NCBI GenBank assembly: GCA_000173575.1
Contig: ABYL01000029.1
Coordinates: forward strand, 1-63,812
Origin: Burkholderia sp. H160
GTDB lineage: Bacteria > Pseudomonadota > Gammaproteobacteria > Burkholderiales > Burkholderiaceae
Direction of reading: 5' to 3'
Length of the DNA: 63,812 bases
The notes beneath the pieces are model-generated. The model was not told the origin of the DNA and made no database searches. It was given only the letters and a program-made list of their open reading frames with translations. Shown piece by piece: positions 8,000-18,035 of the stretch. Position 1 is the stretch's first letter; every line of letters begins with the position of its first letter. A program made the translations under genes and the position numbers.

Positions 8000-9169
8000 T
8001 TATGCGCGCACCGGCTTTTTGCCGTTACGCTTCGCCAGCTTCGCAATCTTGTCTTCGTGCTTCGGCGCGGGCCACAGGCCTTCCGAGCGATAGAGCATGA
8101 TCACGACCATCGCGAGACCGTACAGCAGCTGACGGATCACTTCGGTATCGACGATTTCATGGCCGAAGATCATGTTCTGCAGCGGACCCATGGTCGAGCG
8201 CAGGAATTCCGGAAACACCGCGAGCAGCACCGCACCGAGAATCACGCCGGGGATGTGGCCCATGCCGCCGAGCACCACGCACGCCAGCACCACGACCGAT
8301 TCCCAGAACGTGAACGACTCCGGCGACACGAAGCCCTGGAACGACGCGAACATCGCACCCGACAGGCCGCCGAACGACGCGCCCATCGCGAACGCCAGCA
8401 GCTTCACGTTACGGGTGTTGATGCCCATGGCCTTGGCCGCGATTTCGTCTTCGCGGATCGCGGCCCATGCGCGGCCGATACGCGAATGCTGCAGACGCGT
8501 ACAGGTCCAGATGACGAGCAGCGCACATAGCACGAACAGGTAGTAGTACCCATACACCGCCGGGAACTGGAAGCCGAACAACGAGTGTGATTGTGCGAGG
8601 CTGAAGCCGCCAACCTGCACCGGATTGATACCCGTGATCCCCTTCGGGCCGTTGGTGATGTTCACCGGACGGTCGAGGTTGTTCATGAAGATCCGCACGA
8701 TTTCCCCGAAGCCGAGGGTCACGATTGCGAGGTAGTCGCCACGCAGGCGCAGCGTCGGCGCACCGAGCAGAATCCCGAAGACGGCGGCGAGCGCCATTGC
8801 GATCGGCACGATGATCCAGATCGGCACGTTCAGGCCGTGCGGCGCGAGATGTGCGATCCACTCGAATTGCGTCGAGAGATGCGGCGAGCTCAACAACGCG
8901 GCCGTATAAGCGCCGATCGCGTAGAACGCGATATAGCCCAGGTCCAGCAGGCCGCAGAAGCCGACCACCACGTTCAGGCCCAGCGCGAGCATCACGTACA
9001 GCATCGCGAAGTCGAGCACGCGCACCCAGTAGTTGCCGCCCGCCGCGCCGATGACCATCGGGGCCGCGATCACGAAGATGGTCGTGATAACGCCGACGAT
9101 CAACGTCTTTGCCAGGTTCTTCTCAGGGATGAGCGTCGTGGACGGCTCAATCGGTTGAATTGAGGTCAT
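8000..9169 (-). CDS. livM: branched-chain amino acid ABC transporter permease LivM
   Basis: This 389-residue integral membrane protein has about ten hydrophobic helices. The family hallmarks are GLLDLGYIAFYAIGAYTAAL and the cytoplasmic EAA-like loop IGRAWAAIREDEIAAKAMGI, which contacts the ATPase. The C-terminus is basic (KRNGKKPVRA). It forms the translocation pore with LivH. It starts 27 bp after the livH stop. Confidence 0.93.
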   Translation of the reverse strand: MTSIQPIEPSTTLIPEKNLAKTLIVGVITTIFVIAAPMVIGAAGGNYWVRVLDFAMLYVMLALGLNVVVGFCGLLDLGYIAFYAIGAYTAALLSSPHLSTQFEWIAHLAPHGLNVPIWIIVPIAMALAAVFGILLGAPTLRLRGDYLAIVTLGFGEIVRIFMNNLDRPVNITNGPKGITGINPVQVGGFSLAQSHSLFGFQFPAVYGYYYLFVLCALLVIWTCTRLQHSRIGRAWAAIREDEIAAKAMGINTRNVKLLAFAMGASFGGLSGAMFASFQGFVSPESFTFWESVVVLACVVLGGMGHIPGVILGAVLLAVFPEFLRSTMGPLQNMIFGHEIVDTEVIRQLLYGLAMVVIMLYRSEGLWPAPKHEDKIAKLAKRNGKKPVRA

Positions 9170-9195
9170 GTCTGTTTACTCCTTATGGCCCGGGA

Positions 9196-10146
9196 TCAGG
9201 CGCGATCCGCAACGCGTTCGCCGAGCAGGCCCGACGGACGGAACACCAGCACGACGATCAGCACGATGAAGGCGAACACGTCCTGGTAGTTACTACCGAA
9301 CACACCGCCCGTGAGGTTGCCGATATAGCCGGCGCCCAACTGCTCGATCAGGCCGAGTAGCACGCCGCCTACCATCGCGCCGCCGAGATTGCCGATACCG
9401 CCGAGCACCGCCGCGGTAAAGGCCTTCAGGCCAGGGATGAAACCCATGTAGAAGTGCGCGTTGCCGTATTCGGACGCGATCATCACGCCGGCCAGCGCCG
9501 CGAGCGCCGAGCCGATCATGAAGGTCGCCGAAATCACGAAGTTCGGGCTCACACCCATCAGGCTCGCGACGTTCGGGTTCTCGGCGATTGCGCGCATGGC
9601 GCGGCCGAGCCTGGTCTTGTGCACGAGCAGCAGCAGGCCACCCATCACGATGAACGCCACCACGATGATCACGATTTCAGTCATCGAGATCACGGCGCCC
9701 GGATTGTTGGGCCCGGACGCGATCACGTTGATCGGGTCGGTGGGCAACAACTGCGGGAACGGCAGCGGATTGCGCGACCAGATCATCATCGCGAGTGTCT
9801 GCAGCAGGATCGATACACCGATGGCGGTGATCAGCGGCGCGAGACGCGGCGCGCGGCGCAACGGCCGGTAGGCCACGCGCTCGATCGTGTAGCCGACCAC
9901 CGAGCAGACCGCCGCTGCGATGATCAATGCGATGACCAGCGTCAGCACGCTGCCGAGGCCGGGGAAGTGGTTCTGCAGCACACCTATGGCGGAGAGCGCG
10001 ACCATCGCGCCCACCATCAACACGTCGCCGTGAGCGAAGTTGATGATGCCCAGAATGCCGTAAACCATCGTGTAGCCTAGTGCGATGATGGCGTAGACAC
10101 TGCCAAGCACCAGTCCATTCAGGATCTGCTGGATGAAGATATCCAT
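9196..10146 (-). CDS. livH: branched-chain amino acid ABC transporter permease LivH
   Basis: This 316-residue inner-membrane permease opens with QQILNGLVLGSVYAIIALGY and GIINFAHGDVLMVGA, the standard LivH N-terminus. The EAA-like loop is LGRAMRAIAENPNVASLMGV. It ends in FRPSGLLGERV, shared across LivH proteins. It lies 228 bp from livK with a hairpin in the gap, so its expression may be set below that of the binding protein. Confidence 0.93.
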   Translation of the reverse strand: MDIFIQQILNGLVLGSVYAIIALGYTMVYGILGIINFAHGDVLMVGAMVALSAIGVLQNHFPGLGSVLTLVIALIIAAAVCSVVGYTIERVAYRPLRRAPRLAPLITAIGVSILLQTLAMMIWSRNPLPFPQLLPTDPINVIASGPNNPGAVISMTEIVIIVVAFIVMGGLLLLVHKTRLGRAMRAIAENPNVASLMGVSPNFVISATFMIGSALAALAGVMIASEYGNAHFYMGFIPGLKAFTAAVLGGIGNLGGAMVGGVLLGLIEQLGAGYIGNLTGGVFGSNYQDVFAFIVLIVVLVFRPSGLLGERVADRA

Positions 10147-10323
10147 TTAATGCTCCTTAGCCCGTGCGACTGGATTCGCGTTTTTCATCTGCCGGTGGGC
10201 GATGATGCGCTACGAATCTCAACGGCACTGCGGGTACTGATGTAAAAGACCGGTAAGGGTTATCCGCTTCCGGTTTGCCCTGACGACCGTGATGCGGTCG
10301 CGAGCTCCCCTTGGACGGATGCG

Positions 10324-10355
10324 AAAACGGCACCGTTGGATGGTGTCGGTGCCGT
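10324..10355 (-). terminator. intercistronic terminator/attenuating hairpin between livK and livH
   Basis: On the minus strand a 9-bp GC-rich stem (ACGGCACCG with CGGTGCCGT, plus-strand 10347-10355 and 10327-10335) is followed by TTTT. It lies 20 bp beyond the livK stop, inside the operon. The short T-run suggests partial termination. Confidence 0.6.
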
Positions 10356-10374
10356 CAGGCCGAACTTCCCGTCA

Positions 10375-11577
10375 TCACATCTTTACGACGTCGAGCACTG
10401 CTTTCTTGCCGTCCTTGAAGTCGTAAAGCGTGATGGCGCCCTCTTTCAAATCACCCTTGTCGTCGAACGCGATGTGGCCGATTACACCGTTGTAATCGGT
10501 CGAGGGCATCGCAGCCAGCACCTTGGGCGCCTCGATCGAATTAGCGCGCTTCATTGCATCGACGATCACGTACACAGCGTCATACGTGAACGGCGCGTAA
10601 ATCTGCACCGGCGTGTGGAAGCGGTCCTCGTACTTCTTTTCGAAGTCCGCTCCCTTGTCCATTTTCGAAAGCGCGAGTCCTGCTTCCGAACAGACCAGGT
10701 TTTGCACGGCGGTACCCGCCAGCTCACCTACCTTGTCGGTACACACACCGTCGCCGCCAAGGATTTTTGCCCTGATACCGAGCGCCGCCGCCTGCTTAGT
10801 AAACGGCCCGCCCGTCGCGTCCATGCCGCCGAACATGATGGCGTCCGGCTGAACACTCTTGATCTTCGTGAGAATGGCCCGGAAATCCGTAGCCTTGTCG
10901 TTCGTCGCCTCCCGCGCGACGATCTTTGCGCCACTCGCCTCGGCGGTCTTCGCGAACTCGTCCGCGAGACCCTTGCCGTAGGCGGTCGCATCGTCCACGA
11001 CAGCGATGCGTTTGGCGCCCAGCGCCTTGGTCGCGTAATTGGCGAGCGCCGGACCCTGCTGCGCGTCGGTCGCGACCACCCGATAGGTTGTCTTGAACCC
11101 TTGCTGCGTGTACGCCGGATTCGTCGACGACGGCGAGATCTGCACGATGCTCGCGTCGCTATAGATCTTCGACGCTGGAATCGACACCCCCGAGTTCAGG
11201 TGCCCGATCACCGCGACCACGTGATCGTCGACCAGCTTCTGCGCGACAGCGGTGCCCGTTTTCGGGTCCGCTGCATCGTCCTGCGCGTCGAGCTGCAGCT
11301 GGATCTTGCGACCGTCGATCGTCAGACCCTGCGCATTGATTTCCTCGACCGCGAGGCGCGCCCCATTTTCGTTGTCCTTGCCCAGGTGCGCGATGCCTCC
11401 TGTCAACGGAGCCGCATGACCGATCTTCACGATAGTCGCTTCGCTCGCGGCGGCGACCGCCGCGGCCGAAGCCGCCGATGCGACCGTTCCCGCTTCGCCA
11501 TCCTGTTTCTTGCCGCACGCGGTCAGCATCGCAACCGCGGCCGCGATGGACACGGCGTAAGCAAATTTGACTCGCAT
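10375..11577 (-). CDS. livK: branched-chain amino acid ABC transporter substrate-binding lipoprotein (LivK-like)
   Basis: This 400-residue type I periplasmic binding protein contains GHAAPLTGGIAHLGKDNENG, the conserved N-terminal lobe of Leu/Ile/Val-binding proteins. The signal ends in the lipobox LTAC with Cys at residue 21, followed by GKKQDGEAG and an Ala-rich linker, so it should be lipid-anchored. The next residue after Cys is Gly, not Asp; outer- or inner-membrane retention cannot be settled. I use the ATG at 11577; a TTG at 11580 is an alternative. It is the first gene of livKHMGF and has its own promoter. Confidence 0.88.
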   Translation of the reverse strand: MRVKFAYAVSIAAAVAMLTACGKKQDGEAGTVASAASAAAVAAASEATIVKIGHAAPLTGGIAHLGKDNENGARLAVEEINAQGLTIDGRKIQLQLDAQDDAADPKTGTAVAQKLVDDHVVAVIGHLNSGVSIPASKIYSDASIVQISPSSTNPAYTQQGFKTTYRVVATDAQQGPALANYATKALGAKRIAVVDDATAYGKGLADEFAKTAEASGAKIVAREATNDKATDFRAILTKIKSVQPDAIMFGGMDATGGPFTKQAAALGIRAKILGGDGVCTDKVGELAGTAVQNLVCSEAGLALSKMDKGADFEKKYEDRFHTPVQIYAPFTYDAVYVIVDAMKRANSIEAPKVLAAMPSTDYNGVIGHIAFDDKGDLKEGAITLYDFKDGKKAVLDVVKM

Positions 11578-11643
11578 CAATTAAGGTCTCCTGCGCCTTG
11601 CAAAATCCACTGTTCAGGACCTCAAGGCCTTGAGAACGCGCGC

Positions 11644-11671
11644 ATTGTAACTCCAATTATGCGGGTGGCAA
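11644..11671 (-). promoter_or_regulatory. candidate sigma-70 promoter of livK
   Basis: Minus strand: TTGCCA (11671-11666), a 16-bp spacer and TACAAT (11649-11644). It predicts a start about 60 bp before the livK ATG. Confidence 0.5.
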
Positions 11672-11689
11672 TATTGTTGAACCGGTGGG

Positions 11690-12062
11690 GTTTTCCTGCA
11701 TTGCAACCTGATTTTGAGAGCAAAATCCGCTAAAAAGCGCAACCCGGTTGCGACCTGTTTTCGTGCATTAGTTGCACCGGTGCAGAGCCCGATGGCATCA
11801 AGTGTTGCGGGCGATCAGCCCAAATGCCGGATAGGCCGGGCTTTGCGTCGGGTATGACCTTTTAGCGCGAGCTCGGCAGCTCGCGCTAATTCAGCGCATG
11901 ATTAATTATTCTTAAAGCTTTTGTCAGCTTAAAACGGGGACGCATCACGACGAAATCAATAAAGGCCCCGATCACAATTCAAAATAATTTGTGCGCTGGA
12001 GCACCGGAATTTGACGGATTCATTTGCTCTGGCACTTAATTTACGCGGAGGTTCATCTGGGT
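11690..12062. other. gene-free stretch upstream of livK
   Basis: This stretch lies between the livK promoter and the ispH terminator, and I find no convincing coding frame. It holds a CGCAAC/GTTGCG dyad near 11737-11752, the long hairpin at 11862-11889 and an AT-rich segment at 11900-12050 (lower GC than the surroundings). It may carry livK control sites. Confidence 0.5.
11862..11889. repeat. 12-bp perfect inverted repeat with tetraloop
   Basis: TTAGCGCGAGCT (11862-11873) and AGCTCGCGCTAA (11878-11889) flank a CGGC loop. Neither strand has a proper T-run after it, and no gene ends nearby, so it is not a standard terminator. Confidence 0.7.
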
Positions 12063-12070
12063 CGAGGCAT

Positions 12071-12098
12071 AAAAAAAGCGCGCCCTCGGGCGCGCTTT
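12071..12098 (-). terminator. Rho-independent terminator after ispH
   Basis: On the minus strand an 11-bp stem (AAAGCGCGCCC/GGGCGCGCTTT) runs into seven Ts (complement of 12071-12077). It lies 25 bp beyond the ispH stop. Confidence 0.9.
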
Positions 12099-12122
12099 CC
12101 TTTCAGCAAAGCTAACGGATTG

Positions 12123-13082
12123 TCAGGCTGGCAGACCGAGCCCGCGCGGCAGCGGAAACGCAATGTTTTCCTCGATGCCCTCGAGCGCGCGCACATTGCG
12201 CACACCCAGTTCGCGCAGGCGCGCAATCACCGCCTGCGCCAGCACTTCCGGCGCCGACGCGCCGGCCGTCACGCCGATGCGACGCTTGCCCTCGACCCAG
12301 ACCGGATCGATCTGATCGGGCGAATCGACCATATAGGCCGGCACGCCGAGCTTTTCGGCGAGCTCGCGCAGGCGGTTCGAATTCGAACTATTCGGACTGC
12401 CGACGACGACCACGACGTCGCACTGCGGCGCCATGAACTTCACGGCGTCCTGGCGATTCTGCGTGGCGTAGCAGATGTCCTGCTTCTTCGGCTCACGGAT
12501 GGACGGGTACTTGGCCTTCAGCGCGCCGATGATCTCGGCGGCGTCGTCGACCGACAGCGTGGTTTGCGTGACGAACGCGATCCGCTCGGGATCCTCGAGC
12601 TGCAACGCCTGCACGTCCTCGATGTCCTCGACCAGATGCATGCCCTCGGCCGCCTGCCCCATCGTGCCTTCGACTTCCGGATGGCCCTTGTGTCCGATCA
12701 TCACGATGTCGAACCCGTCCTGGCGCATCTTCGCGACTTCGATATGCACCTTGGTCACGAGCGGGCAGGTGGCGTCGTACACCCGCAGCCCGCGCGACTC
12801 CGCCTCCGAGCGCACGGCCTTCGACACGCCGTGCGCGCTGAAGATCACCGTATTGCCCGCCGGCACTTCGTCCAGGTTCTCGATGAATATCGCACCCTTC
12901 TTGCGCAGGTCTTCGACCACATAGGCGTTATGGACGATTTCGTGACGCACGTAGATCGGCGAGCCATACAGCTTAATGGCCCGCTCGACGATCTCGATCG
13001 CCCGGTCGACACCGGCGCAGAACCCGCGTGGCTGGGCCAGCAGGATCTCCGCTTCGGCAAGAGTCGTATCCGTGATGCTCAT
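12123..13082 (-). CDS. ispH: 4-hydroxy-3-methylbut-2-enyl diphosphate reductase
   Basis: This 319-residue IspH/LytB catalyses the last step of the methylerythritol phosphate pathway, reducing HMBPP to IPP and DMAPP. The three cluster-binding cysteines are visible in [23 protein letters not shown] and [12 protein letters not shown]. The active-site Glu lies in [13 protein letters not shown], and [11 protein letters not shown] contacts the diphosphate. It follows fkpB by 2 bp, the same fkpB-ispH pairing known in E. coli. Confidence 0.95.
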   Translation of the reverse strand: MSITDTTLAEAEILLAQPRGFCAGVDRAIEIVERAIKLYGSPIYVRHEIVHNAYVVEDLRKKGAIFIENLDEVPAGNTVIFSAHGVSKAVRSEAESRGLRVYDATCPLVTKVHIEVAKMRQDGFDIVMIGHKGHPEVEGTMGQAAEGMHLVEDIEDVQALQLEDPERIAFVTQTTLSVDDAAEIIGALKAKYPSIREPKKQDICYATQNRQDAVKFMAPQCDVVVVVGSPNSSNSNRLRELAEKLGVPAYMVDSPDQIDPVWVEGKRRIGVTAGASAPEVLAQAVIARLRELGVRNVRALEGIEENIAFPLPRGLGLPA

Positions 13083-13084
13083 GT

Positions 13085-13540
13085 TTACAGAATCCCGATG
13101 ATTTTCACTTCAAACGCCAGCGCCTGGCCGGCAAGCGGGTGATTGAAATCGAACAGGGCCGACGTTTCGCCGACTTCCTTCAGCACGCCGGCGTAGCGCC
13201 CGCCGCCCGGCGCGTTGAATTCGACCAGATCACCCGGCGAAAAATCCTCGCCGATCACGCTGTTCTCCCGCAGCGTGGCGAGGGACACGCGCTGGATCAG
13301 GTCCGGATTGCGCGGACCGAACGCCTGCCCCGGCGCTAGCTGAAAGGTCGAATGGTGGCCCACCTTCAAACCCAGCAAAATATCTTCCAGCGGCGGCGCC
13401 AGTTGACCGGCTCCGAGCAGCAGCGTCGCCGGCTTGTCGTTAAACGTGTTGATCACTTCGGCGCCATCGGCAAGGGAAAGCCGGTAATGCAGCGTGACGT
13501 GTGAACCGGGTTTCACCTCGGAAATATCGATGATGCTCAT
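13085..13540 (-). CDS. fkpB: FKBP-type peptidyl-prolyl cis-trans isomerase (SlpA/FkpB)
   Basis: This 151-residue SlyD/FkpB-class FKBP shows [20 protein letters not shown] and the chaperone-flap residues [20 protein letters not shown]. It lacks a His-rich metal tail, favouring FkpB over SlyD. The start [12 protein letters not shown] at 13540 is chosen from family alignment; the longer frame adds unrelated residues. It is operonic with ispH. Confidence 0.9.
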   Translation of the reverse strand: MSIIDISEVKPGSHVTLHYRLSLADGAEVINTFNDKPATLLLGAGQLAPPLEDILLGLKVGHHSTFQLAPGQAFGPRNPDLIQRVSLATLRENSVIGEDFSPGDLVEFNAPGGGRYAGVLKEVGETSALFDFNHPLAGQALAFEVKIIGIL

Positions 13541-13715
13541 GCAATGCTCGCTCAGTCGAAGCGCGCTGCACGCGTGCGCCGCGGGCGCAGTCGACGCGTG
13601 TGGCAAACCGTCGGGTGCCGTGCGCAAAGCGTCTATTGTAAGCCACCTAGCGGGCGCCGGCTTGAGTCTGTCGCGCCGCGCGCACCGTCAACCTCACGCG
13701 GAGGACTCTGTATAT

Positions 13716-14567
13716 ATGGCTGATTTTGCCAGCACAATCGACGAAACACCTGCGGCAACGGTGCGATCGAAGTCAAGGGCACGCGCCGGCGACGGCGCAA
13801 AAGCCGCGACGGGAGCGTCGGCCAGGGCTTCCTCTGAAGCCGCCCGTTCGAACGCCCGCAGGCGGCCGCAACTGTTCCGCGGCAAATGGCTGCGGCGCGA
13901 CATGCCACGCGAACGGCTGATCAACCAGGGGCCCGACGTGCTGTCGGACACCGAAATGATCGCGCTCGTGCTCGGCTCCGGCCTGCCCGGCCACGACGTG
14001 TTCAGCGTCGCGCGGGCGCTGCTCGAGCGCTTCGGCTCGCTGCGCGCGATGCTCGACGCGACTTACGCGGACTTCGACGGCATCCGCGGCATCGGCCCCG
14101 CGAAAAAGGCGCAGTTGCTCGCAATCATGGAAATGGCGCGCCGTTCGCTCGTCGACAAGATGCGCAAGCGCGAGCTGATGAATTCGCCTGAAGCGGTCGA
14201 AAGCTATTTGCGCCTTCTGATCGGCGGACAGCCGCAGGAGGTGTTCGTGTCGCTGTTTCTCGACGCGCGTCATCGGCTGATCCGCTGCGAGGAAAGCGCG
14301 CGTGGCTCACTCACTCGCATGGCCGTCTATCCGCGCGAGATCGTGCGGCGGGCGCTCGCCGCGAACGCGGCCAGCCTGATCGTCGCGCATAATCATCCGT
14401 CCGGCGCGGTAGAGCCGAGCGCGGCCGACTGCCACCTCACGCAGACGCTGCGCGACGCGCTCGCGCTCGTCGACGTGCAGTTGATCGATCATCTGGTGAT
14501 CGGCGCGGACAGCGTATACTCGTTCGCCCGCGCCGGTTGGCCAAGGCTCGCGCGCCAGCCCGCTTGA
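13716..14567 (+). CDS. radC: RadC family JAB1/MPN domain protein
   Basis: This 283-residue protein has a helix-hairpin-helix region ([20 protein letters not shown]) and a C-terminal JAMM metal-binding motif, [19 protein letters not shown] (His-x-His ... Asp). The function of RadC proteins is unsettled despite the repair-related name. The first 60 residues are a Thr/Ala/Arg-rich, probably disordered extension beyond the usual 220-230 residue length. The GCGGAGGA ribosome site supports the ATG at 13716, but a start nearer residue 65 is possible. It is upstream of rpmB-rpmG as in E. coli. Confidence 0.88.
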   Translation: MADFASTIDETPAATVRSKSRARAGDGAKAATGASARASSEAARSNARRRPQLFRGKWLRRDMPRERLINQGPDVLSDTEMIALVLGSGLPGHDVFSVARALLERFGSLRAMLDATYADFDGIRGIGPAKKAQLLAIMEMARRSLVDKMRKRELMNSPEAVESYLRLLIGGQPQEVFVSLFLDARHRLIRCEESARGSLTRMAVYPREIVRRALAANAASLIVAHNHPSGAVEPSAADCHLTQTLRDALALVDVQLIDHLVIGADSVYSFARAGWPRLARQPA

Positions 14568-14623
14568 GCGTGGGAAGCGGAAGGTCCGCCGCCGGGCGCG
14601 GTCTCCGGCATCGCAAATAAGGT

Positions 14624-14653
14624 TTGATTTTGCGGCTTTTTTTCTGCTAGAAT
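14624..14653 (+). promoter_or_regulatory. candidate sigma-70 promoter for rpmB-rpmG
   Basis: TTGATT (14624-14629), an 18-bp spacer and TAGAAT (14648-14653). It leaves a leader of about 180 nt before rpmB, long enough for autoregulatory structure. Confidence 0.55.
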
Positions 14654-14837
14654 TCCGGTTTGCCTATTTCCAACCCCCCTGTTCCGAAGCCATTAAGGCG
14701 TTCCGCAAAGGTCAGGCGGCTGTGGTAGCGAGTGTGTCGACACAAGTTCGACGCAACGTCGCACACCTTCAGCGCGGCTCTTTTCGGGAAACTTTCACGG
14801 CGTTCGAACTCAGAATTAGCGTATTAGGAGTGCTCTC

Positions 14838-15071
14838 ATGGCACGCGTATGCCAAGTAACTGGGAAAGCGCCGATGAGCGGCAACAACGTTTCCCACGCG
14901 AACAACAAAACCAAGCGCCGGTTCCTGCCGAACCTGCAAAACCGCCGTATCTGGGTGGAAAGCGAAAACCGTTGGGTGCGTCTGCGCGTTTCGAACGCCG
15001 GCCTGCGCCTGATCGACAAGAACGGTATCGACGCTGTGCTCGCAGACCTGCGCGCACGCGGTGAAGCCTAA
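14838..15071 (+). CDS. rpmB: 50S ribosomal protein L28
   Basis: This 77-residue L28 begins [20 protein letters not shown], the conserved L28 start, and contains [16 protein letters not shown]. It lacks an obvious zinc-ribbon CxxC pair. Cotranscribed with rpmG, 10 bp downstream. Confidence 0.97.
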   Translation: MARVCQVTGKAPMSGNNVSHANNKTKRRFLPNLQNRRIWVESENRWVRLRVSNAGLRLIDKNGIDAVLADLRARGEA

Positions 15072-15081
15072 GGAGTAAATC

Positions 15082-15249
15082 ATGGCGAAAGGCGCACGCG
15101 ACAAGATCAAGCTGGAATCGACCGCAGGCACGGGTCACTTCTACACGACCACGAAGAACAAACGCAACATGCCGGAAAAGATGCTGATCAAGAAATTTGA
15201 TCCGGTCATCCGCAAGCACGTTGACTACAAGGAAACCAAGATCAAGTAA
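15082..15249 (+). CDS. rpmG: 50S ribosomal protein L33
   Basis: This 55-residue L33 begins [20 protein letters not shown], has the YTTTKNKRN core and ends YKETKIK. The four zinc cysteines found in C+ paralogues are absent. An AAGGAG site precedes the ATG, and a strong terminator follows. Confidence 0.97.
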   Translation: MAKGARDKIKLESTAGTGHFYTTTKNKRNMPEKMLIKKFDPVIRKHVDYKETKIK

Positions 15250-15284
15250 TCTTGGCTCTCCAGCCTGACGAAGGCAAAAACATG

Positions 15285-15314
15285 AAAAGCCTCGCATCCG
15301 TGCGAGGCTTTTTT
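15285..15314 (+). terminator. Rho-independent terminator after rpmG
   Basis: A 12-bp stem (AAAAGCCTCGCA with TGCGAGGCTTTT) around a TCCG loop, followed by further Ts. Confidence 0.93.
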
Positions 15315-15475
15315 GTTTTTGCGCGGACCTCACCATAGCGCTGCCATGCGCGCGCGAATCACCCTATTCCGTTTGGCCAGCTTTCGCTAGAGCGTCGCGG
15401 CGCGTATCCTTTATCGTTTTCGCGGCGCGCGGCTTGCGCGCCGTCATCGCAAAACGAAAGATGGAGATGTGGGTG

Positions 15476-17074
15476 ATGGAATTCGATGTGGCGATTGTCG
15501 GTAGCGGTCTGGCTGGTTTGAGCGTCGCGCTCAATCTCGCGCAGACGCGGCGGGTTGCTGTGATCGCCAAACGGTCGCTGACCGAGGGCGCGAGCGACTG
15601 GGCACAAGGCGGCATCGCTGCGGTGCTCGATTCGGCGGACAGCGTCGAGAATCATGTGCGCGACACGCTGATTGCGGGTGGGGGCCTGTGCGACGAAGCG
15701 GCGACGCGCTTCATCGTAGAGCATGGGCGCGCCGCGATCGAATGGCTGATCGAACAGGGCGTGCCGTTTACGAAAGACGACGCCGCCGAACTGGGCTTTC
15801 ATCTGACGCGCGAAGGCGGCCATAGCCATCGCCGGATCATTCACGCGGCCGATGCGACCGGCCACGCGGTCGTCGCGACGCTCAGCGAGCAGGTGCGCCA
15901 TCATCCGAACATCACGCTGCTTGAAGACCATCACGCGATCGACCTGATCACGTCCGAGCGCCTCGGCCTGCCCGGCCGTCGCTGCCACGGCCTGTATGCG
16001 CTCGATCTGCGAAGCGGCCGCACCGTCACGATCGAAGCGCCGCATACGGTGCTCGCGACCGGCGGCGCCGGCAAGGTCTATCTTTACACGACGAACCCCG
16101 ACACCGCGACCGGCGACGGCATCGCGATGGCATGGCGCGCCGGCTGCCGCGTGTCGAACATGGAATTCATCCAGTTCCATCCGACCTGCCTGTTCCACCC
16201 GTACGCGAAGTCGTTCCTGATTTCGGAAGCCGTTCGCGGCGAAGGCGGCATCCTGAAGCTGCCCGACGGCACGCGCTTCATGCCCAATCACGACGAGCGC
16301 GCGGAGCTCGCGCCGCGCGATATCGTCGCGCGGGCGATCGACTTCGAGATCAAGAAACGCGGCATCGATTGCGTGTATCTCGACATCAGCCACCAGCCGG
16401 CTGAGTTTCTGCAGGAGCATTTCCCAACGATCCTCGCGCGCTGCCTCGAGTTCGGCATCGACATCACGAAAGAGCCGATTCCAGTCGTGCCGGCCGCGCA
16501 TTACACGTGCGGCGGAGTCGTCACCGATCTGGCGGGCCGCACCGATCTCGCGGGCCTTTACGCGGTCGGCGAGACGTCCTGCACGGGACTGCACGGCGCG
16601 AACCGGCTCGCCAGCAATTCGCTGCTCGAATGCCTCGTGATCGGCCGCTCGGCCGCCGAAGCGATCGAAGCAGAGGGCTTCACCGCCGCCGTCCACGCGC
16701 CGTTGCCGGACTGGGACGAAAGCCGCGTGTCTGATCCGGACGAGGAAGTCGTGGTCGCGCACAACTGGGATGAACTACGCCGGCTGATGTGGAACTACGT
16801 TGGTATCGTGCGCACCGACAAGCGGCTCGAGCGCGCAAAGCATCGGCTCGCGCTGCTGCGCGACGAGATCCACGAGTACTACGCGAACTTCAAGGTGAGC
16901 CGCGATCTGCTGGAGTTGCGCAATCTGGTCGACGTGGCGTCGCTGATCGTCGAAGGCGCACGTTCGCGGCGCGAAAGCCGCGGCCTGCATTTCAGCCGCG
17001 ACTGGCCGGCAACGTTGCCCAAGGCGCTGCCGACCGTGCTGTCGCCGAAGCATGTGCGCAGGCCGAATGCCTGA
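15476..17074 (+). CDS. nadB: L-aspartate oxidase
   Basis: This 532-residue flavoprotein of the succinate dehydrogenase/fumarate reductase family makes iminoaspartate for NAD synthesis. [20 protein letters not shown] is the FAD-binding Rossmann motif. [17 protein letters not shown] and HPTCLF belong to the substrate site, and [20 protein letters not shown] is the conserved C-terminal flavin contact. I choose the ATG at 15476 because GGAG at 15463-15466 is well placed; 15434 or 15461 would add 14 or 5 residues. Convergent with nadC. Confidence 0.93.
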   Translation: MEFDVAIVGSGLAGLSVALNLAQTRRVAVIAKRSLTEGASDWAQGGIAAVLDSADSVENHVRDTLIAGGGLCDEAATRFIVEHGRAAIEWLIEQGVPFTKDDAAELGFHLTREGGHSHRRIIHAADATGHAVVATLSEQVRHHPNITLLEDHHAIDLITSERLGLPGRRCHGLYALDLRSGRTVTIEAPHTVLATGGAGKVYLYTTNPDTATGDGIAMAWRAGCRVSNMEFIQFHPTCLFHPYAKSFLISEAVRGEGGILKLPDGTRFMPNHDERAELAPRDIVARAIDFEIKKRGIDCVYLDISHQPAEFLQEHFPTILARCLEFGIDITKEPIPVVPAAHYTCGGVVTDLAGRTDLAGLYAVGETSCTGLHGANRLASNSLLECLVIGRSAAEAIEAEGFTAAVHAPLPDWDESRVSDPDEEVVVAHNWDELRRLMWNYVGIVRTDKRLERAKHRLALLRDEIHEYYANFKVSRDLLELRNLVDVASLIVEGARSRRESRGLHFSRDWPATLPKALPTVLSPKHVRRPNA

Positions 17075-17111
17075 TGGCCTTGCGCCGAAAGACGCGCGAA
17101 TCGCGCGAGGC

Positions 17112-18035
17112 TCAAACGATCCGCATCGAGTAGTCGGTCGCGCGCACGTCCTTGGTCAGCGCACCGATCGACACGCGGTCCACGCCCGTCTCCGCGATCG
17201 TACGCACGGTCTCGAAGTTCACGCCGCCGGACACCTCGAGCACCGCGCGCCCCGCCGTGATACGGACCGCGTCGCGCATCATGTCGAACGAGAAGTTATC
17301 GAGCAAAATCGACTGCGCGCGATGCGCGAGCGCGGTTTCCAATTGCTCGAGCGTTTCAACCTCGATCTGGATCGGCACGCCCGCATTCAACGCCAGCGCC
17401 GCGTCCATTGCCGCACCCACGCCGCCGGCAGCGGCAATGTGGTTTTCCTTGATCAGAATCCCGTCGTACAGCGCGAGCCGCTGATTCGCACCGCCGCCGA
17501 CGCGCACCGCGTACTTCTGCGCAAGCCGCAAACCCGGCAGCGTCTTGCGCGTATCGAGAACACGCGTACGCGTGTGAGCGATTGCGTCGACATAGCGACG
17601 CGTCGCGCTCGCCACGCCGGACAGCAACTGCAGAAAATTCATCGCGTTACGCTCCGCAGTCAGCAGCGCACGCACCGGCCCGCGCAGATCGCAGACCCTC
17701 GTGTCGGCGCCCATGAGCTCGCCCTCGCGGTAACGCCATTGAACTTCGATGCGCGGATCGACCGAACGCATCACTGCGTCGAACCACGGCACGCCGCACA
17801 GCACCGCGTCCTCGCGCACGATGATGCGCGCGTTGCGGACATCATCGGCAGGCACGAGGCGGCCCGTCTGATCGCCGCTGCCGATGTCTTCGGCGAGCGC
17901 ATCGGCGACGTTGCGCGCGAGCGCCGCATCGAACGCCGCGCCGTATTGCGCGTGAACCTCCGCGAACAGCGGCGACACCGCGTTGGCCCCTTCAAGCGCC
18001 ACTGCCTGCTCGGTCGCCTTCTCCACCACCGTCAT
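17112..18035 (-). CDS. nadC: nicotinate-nucleotide pyrophosphorylase (quinolinate phosphoribosyltransferase)
   Basis: This 307-residue enzyme converts quinolinate and PRPP to nicotinate mononucleotide. The motifs ERNAMNFLQLLSGVASATRR, TRVLDTRKTLPGLRLAQKYA and VRVGGGANQRLALYDGILIK, with the phosphate-binding Lys/Arg set, are characteristic. LEVSGGVN and VDRVSIGALTKD close the barrel. Its start codon overlaps the nadA stop by one base, so the two are translationally coupled. Confidence 0.95.
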   Translation of the reverse strand: MTVVEKATEQAVALEGANAVSPLFAEVHAQYGAAFDAALARNVADALAEDIGSGDQTGRLVPADDVRNARIIVREDAVLCGVPWFDAVMRSVDPRIEVQWRYREGELMGADTRVCDLRGPVRALLTAERNAMNFLQLLSGVASATRRYVDAIAHTRTRVLDTRKTLPGLRLAQKYAVRVGGGANQRLALYDGILIKENHIAAAGGVGAAMDAALALNAGVPIQIEVETLEQLETALAHRAQSILLDNFSFDMMRDAVRITAGRAVLEVSGGVNFETVRTIAETGVDRVSIGALTKDVRATDYSMRIV

